Source: Mercurialis annua (lineage: Eukaryota > Streptophyta > Magnoliopsida > Malpighiales > Euphorbiaceae). From it: a stretch of 64,000 nucleotides of DNA. Position 1 is the first letter of the stretch; each line of letters begins with the position of its first letter. This document shows positions 45,776 through 57,059 of this stretch, piece by piece. The position numbers and the translations under genes were made by a program. The stretch is taken from NCBI RefSeq assembly GCF_937616625.2, contig NC_065570.1:41175665-41239664 (forward strand). Direction: 5' to 3'. The notes below the pieces were generated by a model, which ran no database searches, was not told the origin of the DNA, and worked only from the letters and a program-made list of their open reading frames with translations.

Positions 45776-47500
45776 TTCTCTCTCCTAGTTATTTTTGATG
45801 GTTGAGTTGCCTATGCCTCTTTGATTCTGGTGCCACAATGGTTGCGGTTACTTTACTGCCATTTACTACTTCTGTATTTTATCTCTTTTGCCCTTTTGTT
45901 TTTTCTCTTTGCCTTCCAAGGAAAGCTTATAAATAGTTCCTTTCTTTGGTATTTCTTTTCTTTACTTCTTATGGATTTCCTCTTCATCTTTCTTCTGTTT
46001 TTGTTTTTCCTTTTTTCATAAGAATGGCCAAAAACATCTTTGACGCTATGGATGCGGGTATTGTTGAGTGACGATGAGGTCACCGTTATATCTAGCCTTC
46101 TTTTACTTGATCGACCTTCATGCCTTCTATTTCTCTTCTGTCGGATAACGAGGATGGGCCTTCCGCTTCTATCACAGATCTTCCTCCTTCAACGACTGCT
46201 GCTTCTCTAGCCTCTCTCCCAGCGATCATGCCTGTTATTGCATCTTCTGGGGCACTTTCTTCCGATAATAATGACTCCGTATCGGTGGTGGTGGTGTCTT
46301 CTCCTGCTGCTACGTCTTCCGCTTCTCTTCCTTTTGTTTCTTCTGAGGGGACTAAGGCCCTGCTACCGGCCCTCTAGATTCTTCTTCGGAACCTGTCTCT
46401 CGCTCACGTCGGGACGTTCCTCGCCCTACTTTTGTGCTTAAGGGTAATGTTGTTGACCGGGACTATTTCATTTTACCGAAGGATTCCCCACTTGACTCAA
46501 ATCACATTCGGAATGCCGTATCCTCCTATCTTCGGAGTCAGTGTTCGTTGCCTGTTTCTAGACAAGTTTCTGGCATGGGAGGTGAGCCATCTATTTATGC
46601 AAATTTTTTTCATTTTCTTAACGATGTCCGTCGATTGGAGGATGATCGGACTCGGCTTTCGGCCTATGCGAATTCTCGGTCGGAGGTTGACTCCCAGTTT
46701 GATCAGATGTTTGAGGCCTTGAAGAGGCTGTGAGAGTCGAGCCAGCGCCTGGCGGAGGAAATCGTTTCCTTGAAGGCTTCCAATGAGTCTTTAAGGACTG
46801 ATCATCGTGAAAAGACCATAATTGCGACCTCGTTAGAGAAGCAACTTGATCAATGGAGCAAACAGGTGGAGTCATTGCAGAGTTCATCTCGGTAGCAGGA
46901 GAATCATATTGCAGACCTAAAGGCTGCTCTAAACAACGTTTGACTGGATCAGATGGAGGTGGAGGCAGAGCGCTCTCGTCTAGAGCTGCACGACCAGGCC
47001 TTGGAGAACCAGCTAGAGGAGGCTACTGGTGTGTAGTTCCTTTGATGTTTCCGCATTACTTGCGGTATATTAGATCGGTTATTTTGAAGGAATGTCCGGT
47101 GGAGGATCTTTCCTTCCTTTATGTTGATCTGGCTTAGTTTTGTAGCCAGTGCCTCTCCGCCCTGGCTGCTCAGAAGTCTGCGATTGAGGCGCCGGTTAGC
47201 ACTTCCCTTCTCCCAGGGGTGTGTCTCCCATTTCTTCCTTGGACGTGGGCTCGACTTCTCCTGCCCCCTCTTCTACTGCTTTTTTGTTTGCTCCCTCGTC
47301 TTTGATGATCGGCTCTTTGCCTTCTTCTACTGGTGGTGCTTGATTGGGGTTTACTCTAGCTATTTTTGTGTTTTTCTCTTCTTTTTTTTTACTGTTACTA
47401 TTTTGTTTTGTAATTTCTGGAGAGTGCGACCTCCTTCTGTGATGCACACGTATTTTAATAATACCTCTTTGAGTTGTTTCTGATTTGTTTATCCGATTTG
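45776..47500 (+). pseudogene. Opposite-strand accessory ORF of a Tat-like element (broken)
   Basis: The reading starts at about 46024 (MAKNIFDAMDAGI). Ser/Thr/Ala-rich sequence follows (46120-46377), then a conserved-looking part (46434-46733: VDRDYFILPKDSPLDSNHIR, FFHFLNDVRRLEDDRTRLSA) and a Glu/Leu-rich coiled-coil-like tail (RLAEEIVSLKASNESLRTD, LDQMEVEAERSRLELHDQAL). Stops at 46731-46733, near 46893 and near 46940, and at least one frameshift near 46377, break it. It lies downstream of, and antisense to, the gag-protease ORF at 48-50 kb. That matches the antisense accessory ORFs known near the 3' LTR of some Tat-lineage elements. Function unknown. Confidence 0.55.
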
Positions 47501-47631
47501 CCTTTTCTTGCTTGTATGTTGCTTAATTTTGTTTTGTTATTTCCCGTTGCGTGATCATTGCTATACGGAACGTGTTTCTTTTATGCCTGTCGTTTTCTTT
47601 GGCGACTCCGTTCCTCCCTTATTTTGTTATC

Positions 47632-47806
47632 GCCTTAATGGGTATGCATCTTTGTGATGTTTGGTTGTTGTTCTTAGGAGATGTGTATCTCCATTTTAAT
47701 TGGCCGTTGCCTTAAGGAGGTATGTATCTCATTTTTTGTTTGGTTGTTGCCTTAAGAGATTTGCATCTCTTTTGTTTGGCCGTTGCCTTAGAAGATATGT
47801 ATCTCT
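47632..47806. repeat. Tandem repeat with GAGATATGTATCTC hairpins
   Basis: Four imperfect copies of about 45-50 bp: 'gttgccttaagagat.tg.atctcttttgtttgg' forms. Each carries a self-complementary AGAGAT/ATCTCT pair. It lies between the accessory ORF and the gag-protease remnant. Confidence 0.65.
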
Positions 47807-47899
47807 TTTGTCGCTTGTTTGTGTGGATTTGTTTGCACCTATCGTCTGTTGCTGTTGTTTTTGTTTTTTGTTTTGCTTGCATTTTGCTACTTTAATAAT

Positions 47900-48014
47900 A
47901 AAAGAACTTTAATTATACTGAAATTGATATGGAGATTTTTAATCATAACAAAAATGAAGGCTACTATCTTTATTAGTTTGGCCTTCGGTTCTTGACTTTC
48001 CCTCTTGCTGTGGT
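47900..48014. other. Junction where pol is missing
   Basis: The protease-end reading (KIPTAYGVINAKGDQE..., minus strand) stops near 48015. No RT or integrase follows before the tandem repeat and opposite ORF. An internal deletion is the simplest reading. Confidence 0.5.
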
Positions 48015-50141
48015 GCTCTACCCCTCTGTTTATTTCATAGCGATAGTGTACCATTTGGAAGCTAATTCTTGGTCCCCCTTAGCATTGATAACTCCTTATG
48101 CGGTTGGTATTTTCATTATCAGGTAGCGGATGCTGATGATTGCTCTAGGATCGTGCAGAAATGGCCTTCCTAGTATTCCGTTGTAAGCTAGTGGCATGTC
48201 CACGACCGAGAACAATGTTTTGATTTCCTTCATCTCTCTTCCTCCTCTTCCGAATTCTATCATCAGTTTTGCCAAGCCCTTGGGTTGGATGGGAGTTCCT
48301 CCTAGCCCTACTATCGGCACCGGGCAGTGATTGAGCTTTCCTAGTTCTCCGTCGATCCCTTTGTATGTCTCCCACATCATCAGGTTTACTGCACTTCCCT
48401 CATCCACTAGCAGCTTCATGACCAGAAAGTTGTTGATAATTGCTTCTACCACTAACACATTGTTATGTGGTCCTTTTACGTGCGTTACATCTTCCGCCGA
48501 AATGGTGATTACCTTTGTTATTTCCATCCTTCTTCCCGTCTCCTCTTCCCTTTTCTCCTCCTTGCCGGTTCCTTCTTTTCGCTTCTCTTTATCCTCTTTG
48601 TGGCATGTGAACTTCCTTAATGCTCCCGACTCTATCATCTTCTCTATCTCCTTTTTTAGATCATAGCACTCTTTTGTGTCATGCCCGCATTCCTCATGGA
48701 ATTTGCAGTATCAGTTTTCGTCTCTTGTCCCGGTTCTGTGGATCATCTTCCTGGGCCACGTCACTGGTGTCTGGTTTTCTTTGACCCATATTAGGACATT
48801 CGCCCTTGTGGCGTTTAGTGGTGTGAATGCCTCAGTTCTGTCGCTGTACCTTGATCGATAATCGCTGATATACCTGTTGTCGTTCCTCCAGCGGTTATTC
48901 TCTTCATATGGGTTGCACCTGTTGATGCTGCGATGGCTCGTGCCGTAATATTTTCGTGAAGTGCGATGATTGTCTTTGAAAGGCGCTCCCTTTTCTTTCC
49001 TCCTTTTTTGGCGCGTCTTTGGACTTCTGCCTCCTTCCGTCGTCCATATTGATACATTTCTGAGCTACCGCCATTACCTCCTAGTAGGTCTTTGGCCTTT
49101 TCAAACTTAACTTGTCCCCTAGCACTTCCATCCTTGTGCCCTTCTTCAGGGCATGTACTACCGTGTCATTGTTCAGGTCCTCAATCTTCATGGCTTCATT
49201 GTTGAATCTTTCAATGCATGTTCTGACAGTTTCTCCCTCGCCCTGTCTGCATCTGTAGAGTTCTTCTGAGCTCCTTTTGGGTGGGATGCTTGTGAAGAAT
49301 CTTATCACAAAATCTTTGTTCAGTTGTCTCGATGTGGCTATTGACCTGACTTTCAAACTGTTATACCATTGTTGTGCTGTGTCGCTAAGTGTGGTCGGGA
49401 ATGTCTTGCAGAGTATTGCATATGGGATGTCTAGTAGAACAATCTTGTTGTAAAACTTGGTGGTGTGGCTTTTTGGACAACCGGTTCCATCGAAATTATC
49501 GAAGTTGGGTAACTTAAGTCTCTCTGGCCATTTCTCGGATAACATGTTTATTGCTAAGGGTGACTTTCCTTCCGTCATGATGCTGGCTTGGACGTGCTCT
49601 CTTAACTTTTCTTCGCTTGTTTTCTGCAATGCTTCCAAAATAAGCCTTTGAACTTCCTTCAGGTCCACGCTGTCTGTCCCTATCTCTGATCGTTTTGGGG
49701 GCGGGCAAGTCCGTTTCTTCTTTTTCACCATCTTCTATAGTGACTACTTCCAGTCCCTTTCCTTCCGGATCGTCCACCGTGTGGGGTGTTTTCTCTCCTT
49801 CGCCCGCCTGTTTCTCAGTTGTATTTCAATTTTTGTCGTTGGGTATCTGGGACCTGATTGACTCTGTTGCTTCGTCGACCACAGTGGCCACTTCTTCTCT
49901 AAAACGCCTCATTACTCCATGCATCGTGCGGTCCAAGGCTTTTTGGAATCCATGGTTAGACCCGTCTTCTGGGGTGGGTGTCGGGCTTCCTGAAGCCCTG
50001 GAAAAAGATTACGGATCTTTCGGTTGCCCCCGGAGCTATGGGGGTTCGGGAACTGTCTTCGGTCGATACTCTAAGTTCACCAGGCAAGCTGGCTTTCTCC
50101 TTAGCTGCTTGTCCCATTACGTCTTTACTAACATCAGCCAT
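48015..50141 (-). pseudogene. gag-pro: Tat-like gag-protease (broken, pol lost)
   Basis: The start MADVSKDVMGQAAKEKASLP (50141) lies 57 bp after the 5' LTR. Gag core: KLPNFDNFDGTGCPKSHT, LCKTFPTTLSDTAQQWYNSL, FVIRFFTSIPPKRSSEELYR and ETVRTCIERFNNEAMKIEDL. A Lys/Glu-rich linker leads to a protease-like domain with KLLVDEGSAVNLMMWET (Asp-Glu-Gly in place of Asp-Ser/Thr-Gly) and YNGILGRPFLHD. Breaks: a stop after residue 61 (49956), frame changes near 49780 and 49720, a stop at 49081-49083 and more frame changes to 48638. It would process and package the element RNA if intact, but no RT is linked. Confidence 0.85.
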
Positions 50142-50197
50142 TTTCGAATCTGATTAGCGAAATTTGTTCTAGGAGTTCCCCACAGACGACTCCAAAT

Positions 50198-50521
50198 GAT
50201 AGATCCGGATTTCGGATGTGTGATTTTGGGTTTGGATCTGGACTCAAAGAGAAGGACTTAGGATCTTGATTATCGGAACTCGAGTATCTGACCGCGAAGC
50301 TACTTCCAAAGTTTTAACAGGATGATGGTGACGTTTTAGTGCATGGAACGTTTTTTCATTCGGATTGCGTATCCCTGGAACCATGGGTTTGTGTCCCTTT
50401 TATAGTGTTTGTAGCGTGCTTTGTCTTTTCCTTCTTTCCTAGTCGATGTGGGATTTATTGCTCCTTCTTTTACCCTTTGTTTATTTGTTTATTCCATCAC
50501 TTTCAATCAACCATTATAACA
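50198..50521 (-). repeat. 5' LTR of the Tat-like element
   Basis: The 324-bp LTR on the minus strand runs from TGTTATAATGG to ...GATCTATCA. It has a TATA box (CACTATAAAAGGGAC, about 50393-50407) and is followed by TTTGGAGTCGTCTGTGGGGA, a Tat-lineage internal start. I found no second copy at the expected left end, so the 3' end is lost or replaced. Confidence 0.75.
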
Positions 50522-51567
50522 TCCAAATTATCATTTTGGAAAAGTAGCTTTAGCCCCTCAATTTATCAATATTTACAATTTGGTACCTAAACTTCAAAAT
50601 TTACCAAATCGCACCAAACAATACCAAACATGGCAAATCCCTTATAACAGCCCATGAACATATTTCCAGCAACATCTAAACTCTTAAGAACATTAACAAA
50701 CATGCCACTTAGGTCCAAACTTGTAATTAAGCACAATTACACAAAATTAACCCTAATCCATTAACATGCAACCTAAGTTGAACATGTTATCATAAATCTA
50801 GCAACAACACAAAGATTTTCAGATTTCATAAACCATATAAAACTACTTGCATATCAACAATATATGATGAAAATGGTAAGAAAAACACATGGCAAGATCA
50901 TGATAACCCCACAAACAAAAGTTGAGCCAGCAACCATGAAAATCCACCCCAAAATAGCATGCAACCAACAAATCATCAAGACTAGAAAATATACCCTTGA
51001 AGATCACAAACACTAAGAAACAAACAAGTGAGGATGATGATGGTCAAGCACCAAGAAATCCAACTTCAACAAAACCCACATGCAACTTTAAATTGTTTGA
51101 AAGAATGATGAATTGAGCTCAAAACTCAAAGGATCATCCACAATCTTCAAGAGTTTGATTAAAATCAGTGGAAATATGATTGAGAGAAGTGTTTTGAGTT
51201 TTAGAGTTTTGAAAATTCGAGTGAAATGAAATTTAAAATGAAATTCTGGTTTTTAAACAACAAGTTTTAGACGATCGTCCAAAATCCTAGACGTTCGTCC
51301 AAATTTTAAAAAGTAGACGATCGTCTAAACTTTTTAGACGATCGTCCAACACTTAAAAGCCCTTTTTTAAAATTGTACGAAGCTCGAAAATGCCAAAGTT
51401 TCAAAACCCGATTAAAACACAAATAACATCATGCATGTATACACTCCAAAACATATTCCAAACCATATTCCAGCCATAACACTAAATAAAATCAAACATG
51501 TAGACAACAGAAACTCATCGAAAACTAAACGAAACCCCAAACGAAACATTGCCGGAAACACACGGGA
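50522..51567 (-). repeat. LTR fragment with AGACGATCGTCT palindromes (D2-like promoter type)
   Basis: On the minus strand it starts TGTAATATCCCGTGTG. AGACGATCGTCT-type palindromes lie at 51270-51343 just before a leader-like stretch (gtttaaaaacc..., 'cttcaagggtat'). It ends abruptly at the Tat LTR. Its other border runs into different LTR sequence at 51568, so it is a truncated insertion or recombinant. Confidence 0.65.
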
Positions 51568-52066
51568 TATTACATCTTCTTTCTTTACATACTTCGAAAC
51601 ACCGACTTTGGGAACAAGAGTAGAAGTTTGTCATGTCAAAATACTATTCACCTGAAAAAGGTTATATCCAAGGGGTCGGTAAATGCTGAGTGAGTTCATA
51701 GAGTTTATAAGTGAGTATTAGATGAAAACAATCAAAACAATGCTATAGACAATTCATTCATATGCATCCAAATACAAATTTCTATTTAAACCCTAATCCT
51801 CGATTCATATCACATCCCATATGAACTAATCCCTCTTCCGAGAAAATCGAACAACTTATTCCTGATGGTATAGTCCCGAGATAGTTCAACCAAGTTAATT
51901 GATACCATGTGGCATAGACCCGAGATAATTCGACCTATTTAACTCGTACAACTTCTCATATCCAACGATCTAGGTGAGTTCCGAGATAGTTTCACCAAGT
52001 TAATCACTATATACTACACCTCAATAATTCCACCGGGTTAACCTCGTATCCAACAAACGAGAAAGA
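51568..52066 (-). repeat. D1-like LTR fragment, left of element C
   Basis: It carries the CTCACTCAG...CCGACCCC block (51677-51700) and three to four 'tcccgagatagttc.acc.agttaa' units (51870-52040), as in D1. Element C is inserted in it. The LTR continues at 63672. Confidence 0.7.
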
Positions 52067-52216
52067 TGTAATATCCCGTAAAATTTTAAATTTATATTTG
52101 TAATTTCCGACGTGGTTCCGGGTGTGTTTTGAGGAGTATTTTAAGTTTCGTAAATAATTCGTGGTTTGATTCATTTTAGGTTTGGTTTAAAAAATAAAGA
52201 ATACATCTTTGGACTC

Positions 52217-52403
52217 GTGGTTCAACCAAATGGTTGAACCACTGCCGTGTGACTCAGGTCTCAAACGAGACCTGAGAATCACGACTGTTCTCGTTCGAGA
52301 ATTCAAGAATTCTCGAACGAGAAACTCGTTCATTGCCTGGTCTCGTACGAGACCAGGCATTCTCGAACGAGAACAGGGCCATTTGGCTGTTCTCGTTCGA
52401 GAA
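52217..52403. repeat. Cluster of five perfect inverted repeats in LTR C
   Basis: Stems: 12 bp (52217-52242), 10 bp (52253-52276, AGGTCTC/GAGACCT), 17 bp (52288-52323, TTCTCGTTCGAGAATTC arms), a 26-bp perfect palindrome (52334-52359, centre CTCGTACGAG) and 17 bp with a 10-nt loop (52360-52403). Together they cover most of 187 bp, ending about 68 bp upstream of the TATA box. Confidence 0.95.
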
Positions 52404-52470
52404 ACGAACCGGGACAGTGAGCTCCCATTTCTCGCGTGATTTCAGCCAAATCCAAACTTAATTCTTCCCT

Positions 52471-52476
52471 TATATA
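52471..52476 (+). promoter_or_regulatory. TATA box of element C
   Basis: TATATA in a CTTCCCTTATATACATC context is followed after about 30 bp by a C/A-rich start region (ccccacactacacactaacc). The copy in the 3' LTR is at 60983-60990. Confidence 0.6.
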
Positions 52477-53685
52477 CATCAATCTTTTCAACCTAATTCA
52501 TTCCCCACACTACACACTAACCCTAGCCGTCTTATTTCAATCATTTTCCTGAAGATTAACGCTGCAAATCGTCCTCAAAATCTTGGTGTTCATCGTGAGT
52601 TCATCAACGCTCATTTTCTGTTTTGGCTTAAAAGGTTGCTTCGGTTTTCTAATTCGTTCTCCTTCGTCTTTGGATCGAAATCAGAACCATTTTATCCCAG
52701 AGATTATAGACTCGATCCTCTATGACTCTAAAGTTTCGGAATCGGAAACGGTACGTTATGTTCTTCGTTTGAGCCATCGTCGTTGTATCGTTCGGTTTGA
52801 ATTCAGTTTTAAGGCATATGAACAACATTCACAAATTGATTCGTTTGTATTCGTTTCTAGATCGAAATTGTTTTCGTTTGATCCCAGAGATTCTAGACTC
52901 TCATACCTTCGATTCCCCACCTCGTTTTCGTTGAACGGTACGTTATCGATCCCGTTTCAATCGCCGTACGGTTTTCGTTTAAGTTTGATATACATACTTG
53001 TGTTGTTCTTTGAGTTACTGCCGATACTCCTTTTCCTTGTTGCCCGTGATATTCTTGTTTAATGACTATGAATCCATTGGTGTGATTAGTGATTAATAGT
53101 TAAAGCTTACGGGTTAAGATCATTCCATAAACTTCGGTCGATAATTCGTAAATCTCAAATCTGTTTTCACGTTACTGTGATGGGGTTTATGACTTGGTTT
53201 AGTATTGATTTAAGGATTGTTGTTGGCTTAAGATCATGCCTCTGAGTTGTTTAAGCATCTAAGTATGAATTGTAATATAAGATATATACTCAGTGAATGA
53301 AAAATGGAGTTTTGCTTGTGTTCTTAGGCTTGGCGGGGATTTGTTTTTGTTTAAAAGGAAGGAGATGGACAAATGACCATTTCAATCATGTAATTGATTT
53401 GATCAAAATAAATTAATCCTTTAAGTTTAAATTTACCTAATAACTTGAATTTTATTTTGATTTACTAATTAAATATTGAAAACGATAATTAATTATAAAT
53501 TTAGTTAATATAATTACTCGTGTAATTCTATTAAATTCGAATATCAATTTGGCACGAAATTGGCTAAATTACAATTTAGTCCTTAAACGAGTTTTATAAT
53601 TTATTTAAGTGAGCTTTGGGTTAATAACCTTATATTTTGTTTTAATTATAAACAAAAGCAATTAAATTGATTTCGGATATCAAAT

Positions 53686-53765
53686 TGGCTAAAGTACAGT
53701 TTAGCCCCTAATTGGCTAAAGTACAGTTTAGCCCCTAATTGGTTAAAGTACAGTTTAGCCCCTAA
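53686..53765. repeat. Three tandem 'attggctaaagtacagttta' units
   Basis: About 27-bp units, also present in the 3' LTR (62180-62260) with one unit decayed. They match the widespread plant-LTR theme 'aatttagtcccta'. Confidence 0.85.
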
Positions 53766-54395
53766 AATTTTATAAATTTAAAATGATTAGGTTTTTGGGT
53801 TGTAACTTGGGTTACTTGAAAATTGAAGTTATTGAGTTCCGCTTTTAAAATGGATTATTATTTTATTGAATTGTTTCTAAATATAAACTCGGGTTTATAT
53901 TTTGAGTCGGGTTAGACTTGGGTCACCCGACAAGTGAGGTTAGTTTGGTAGTTAATGATAACTCGGCGAACCCACTATTTGGAAAATTAATTATTATTTA
54001 AAGATTATTAAATAATATTTATAAATTGGATTTTAAGCGAGAACTCAATAGACTTATATTAATTGAGCTTTATTACCTAATGGGTATTTTTGTGTGTTCT
54101 GGCTTGTGTTATTCCGACGTGTTATTTGTGCTAGTCCTATGTGGTGTCTAGTACTCTCTAGAGTTAGGGTTTGTTTTTAATAATTATTTTATTTGTCTAG
54201 ACCCGTCTATTGTTCGTGCTCCAGAGGCGAACCAGGATTAGTTGCTTGCCGGTATTCACGTGGATTAGCAAGCAGTGAGTTTGTGCTTACTATTTACCGC
54301 TTTATTAAGTAAATTGTTATTTTAATTTTAAATATATATACTGTACGTATATTTCGAACTGTTTTTATATTATGGCTTCTAGTTGGAACATGCTA

Positions 54396-54414
54396 CCTAA
54401 TGGGCATCATTAGG
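54396..54414 (+). other. Conserved LTR RNA hairpin (element C, 5' LTR)
   Basis: CCTAATG / GGCAT / CATTAGG. Compared with CCTATTG/CAATAGG in A, both sides of the fifth base pair changed (T-A to A-T), so pairing is kept. In the 3' LTR (62891-62910) one extra G interrupts the stem. Confidence 0.7.
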
Positions 54415-55179
54415 ACTGCGTGCGCACCGATAATGATCTGGTAAGGTAATTATGGTAATGTGGTAACTCGGTGTGAGCATAGCTCTCGGGACCAGGTAGA
54501 GTAACTCGGTGTAGCTCAGCTCTCGGAACTCTGGTATAAGTGTGGTCAGTGGTAACTCGGTGTAGCTCAGCTCTCGGGACCAGACCTATTGGATTATATT
54601 GTTTATTTAGAATTGTGGATTTGGGTTCCAACTATTATTCGTAATATCGTTATTAAATATTTTAAACGGTTTTAAAGGTTTTCCACTTAATAAATGTAGA
54701 TAGTGGTATAAACTCATCTCAGTATATCTGACCCCGTTGTTTTTCCAATTTTCCCAGGGTTATGATCTGAGAGAGTCTGGTGATCTCCGCATTTACTTTT
54801 CCTCGGAGGTTCCATTTATTTTGATAAATTGTAAACTGTTTTATTCTTAGACCGCAGTAGTAACTAGACGTCTTTATTATTATTATTATTATATATTTTG
54901 TCGGATTGGTTCGACTGGTTATATTGTTTTGGCATGTTATATTATTTACATTGGTTTATGATAAATCTATTTTAGACTCGAATTGGATAAGTATGTTATA
55001 TTAACTGTTGTATATTATAACTGCTAGATTTAGGCTGAAGTCTCGGTTGCCCCCGAGCATTGGTTTTCTGCAGGTTTATGTGTTTATATGTTAATTGAAA
55101 GGCTAGCTACGGGTTTTGGTACTACATTACCCATACCCTAGCGCCGGTCGCGATTCATGAAAATGGGTCGTGACAAACT

Positions 55180-55191
55180 TGGTATCAGAGC
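55180..55191 (+). other. Primer-binding site of element C (initiator Met tRNA)
   Basis: Canonical TGGTATCAGAGC, 4 bp after the LTR. Confidence 0.95.
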
Positions 55192-55511
55192 TTTGGTTTC
55201 AAACCAAGGCCATTTGCTTGCTATGTGTTTACTCTGTTAAGTAAGGTTGTGTCTTAGGAACTACTGCGGTTATAGGTTTCTGTCATGTCTTTAAAAACGT
55301 CATCTTTTGATTTTAAAACATTCTGCCTACACCACTAGGATTGCGTCGAGTCAGTCATTATGTGTTGATTGATGCTATTAAATGGTAATTTTATTTCACT
55401 TGGGTGAATATTTTCTTGCTGTTGATTTCTTGGGAAATCCTATATGTTGCTTGTTTTGTTCATACTTGGGTATGAAATATCTGTGTTTTTAAATTGTTTT
55501 TGTTCAATCCT

Positions 55512-57059
55512 TAGGATATAGACAATATTGTTCTTACTCGTGCTCGTGCTGCGGCAGAGCAAGAAGCTGTGGCTGATGATGCGATTTCCATGGAAGTTGA
55601 TCAAAACGTACCACCAGTTCCGGCCAATGCTGGACGTTGTAGAGGTAGAGGTGTTGGCAGAGGTAGAGGTAGAGTTAGAGGAGCTGGTGCTGGTAGAGGT
55701 GGAGCTAGAGGACGTGGTGCAGCAGGTGTTCATGCACCGAATGTGCAGTAGGCACCAAATGTGCAGCAGGCACCGAATGTGCAACAGGCACCAGGGGTGC
55801 AACAGGCACCAAATATGCAGGTGTTCGACCTCACTACTTTCTTGGCTGGTATTGTCGAGATGCAGAACAACCAGACTCTTTTGCAGAATCAGTATACTAT
55901 ACTGGGTCAGTTAGCGCAGCAACAGCAACCTCAGGCTGGTGCTGTAGCTAGTATGGGTGGAATTGCTGGTGTTAGTCACATTCCGACGGACAGAGAGATG
56001 GTGATGACCTACACAAAGTTGAATCCGACTTCTTTTGATGGTACTGGGGATGCTCTTGACTTTTTGGAAGAGTTTGAGTACAATAGTCAGAGAATTCAAG
56101 CTACTGATCGTCAATTAGTGATGCTTGTGGAGATGTCGCTGAAGGGTCCAGCTAAGGACTGGTTTCGCGATAACATCATGCCAGAGATGGCTACATTGTC
56201 TTGGGCTGATTTTGTGACAAGGTTCAGAGGTTACTATCTACCTTTCTCTGTTACTGAGAATTTCAGAGAAAAGCTGCTATGTTTGAAGAAAGGGGATAGA
56301 TCAGTGACAGACTACACTATAGAGTTTGTCCGTTTGGGGCGGTTTGCTACAGATCTACAGGGTGATCGTGGGAGAGTGAACGACCGCTATATCAGGGGTT
56401 TAGGCTCGGAATTTCTTCCTTTGCTGATAGGGGCAGACATGGAGTTTGCTCGGGTAGTGGACAGTGCTCGACAGATGGAGAATTTGTTGATTCAGTTTGG
56501 GATGATCTCTGACCCTTTCCAGAATCAAAAGGGAAAGAGTGATGTTCCTAGTGGGGGGAAACAGGCCCCAGTGCAGCATGGTAGTGGGAAATACTACAGT
56601 GGATCTTCTCAGGCCAATAAGGGGAGTCTCCGTACTCACAACAAAGGGAGGCATAGTGCTAGGAGTGCTCTGTACAGCTCTAGTAGCAGTGGGAGTAACC
56701 GTTGTTCAGGACGCGGGTACAGTGGTGGGTCGAACATTCCGTTCTGCCAGAATTGCAGACACAGGCACTATGGTCAGTGTCAGTTAGCTCTTGTAGGTTG
56801 TTTCTCTTGTGGCCAGCCGGGTCATTTTTCCAGGGAGTGTCCGACATCTGGGCAGCAGATGTCTAACTCCAGTGTGGCGCAATCATCTTACCAGGAGCAG
56901 AGACCTGCGTTTACACAGTTTGTAGGGTACTCTTAACCTACAACATCTTTTGGTGGCCAGCGGGGCCGTGGTTCTGGTGGCCGTGGTAACGGTGGTAGAA
57001 GTTCCAACGGTTATGGTACTGGGCAGAGTTCGCAGCAGCAGCCGCAGGGTCAGGCCAGA
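55512..57059 (+). pseudogene. gag: Element C gag (broken)
   Basis: Capsid/nucleocapsid gene in one frame. The N-end (DIDNIVLTRARAAAEQEAVA) has no clear ATG, the first in frame being at 55590. An Arg/Gly repeat region follows, then an 'APNVQQ' heptad-like repeat with an in-frame TAG (55749-55751). The Gag core follows: FDGTGDALDFLEEFEYNSQR, VEMSLKGPAKDWF and RYIRGLGSEF. Next are a Ser/Gly-rich linker, a Cys/His cluster, and the CCHC knuckle CFSCGQPGHFSREC. A second in-frame TAA (56934-56936) precedes the Gly/Arg tail and the junction to protease. The layout equals gag of element A. Confidence 0.93.

Larger units (their letters stand above)
52067..55175 (+). repeat. 5' LTR of element C
   Basis: In order: five inverted repeats (52217-52403), TATA box (52471-52476), leader, three 'ggctaaagtacagtttagcc' units (53686-53765), CCTAATG hairpin (54396-54414), three 'gtaactcggtg...ctctcggga' units (54460-54580), a CTCAGTATATCTGACCCC block (54718-54735) and the terminal GCTACGGG/GCCGGTC block (55106-55175). 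Confidence 0.95.

Noticed and set aside
47121..47912. Hydrophobic plus-strand ORFs
   Set aside because: Composition-driven (T-rich) and overlapping a tandem repeat. No consistent frame or motif.
52583..53062. 159-codon hydrophobic ORF in LTR C (shorter copy at 61096)
   Set aside because: It is interrupted in the other LTR and lies in the T-rich leader. No domain; likely chance.
55440..55802. Ser/Thr-rich minus-strand ORF
   Set aside because: Reverse reading of the Arg/Gly and APNVQQ repeats of gag C.
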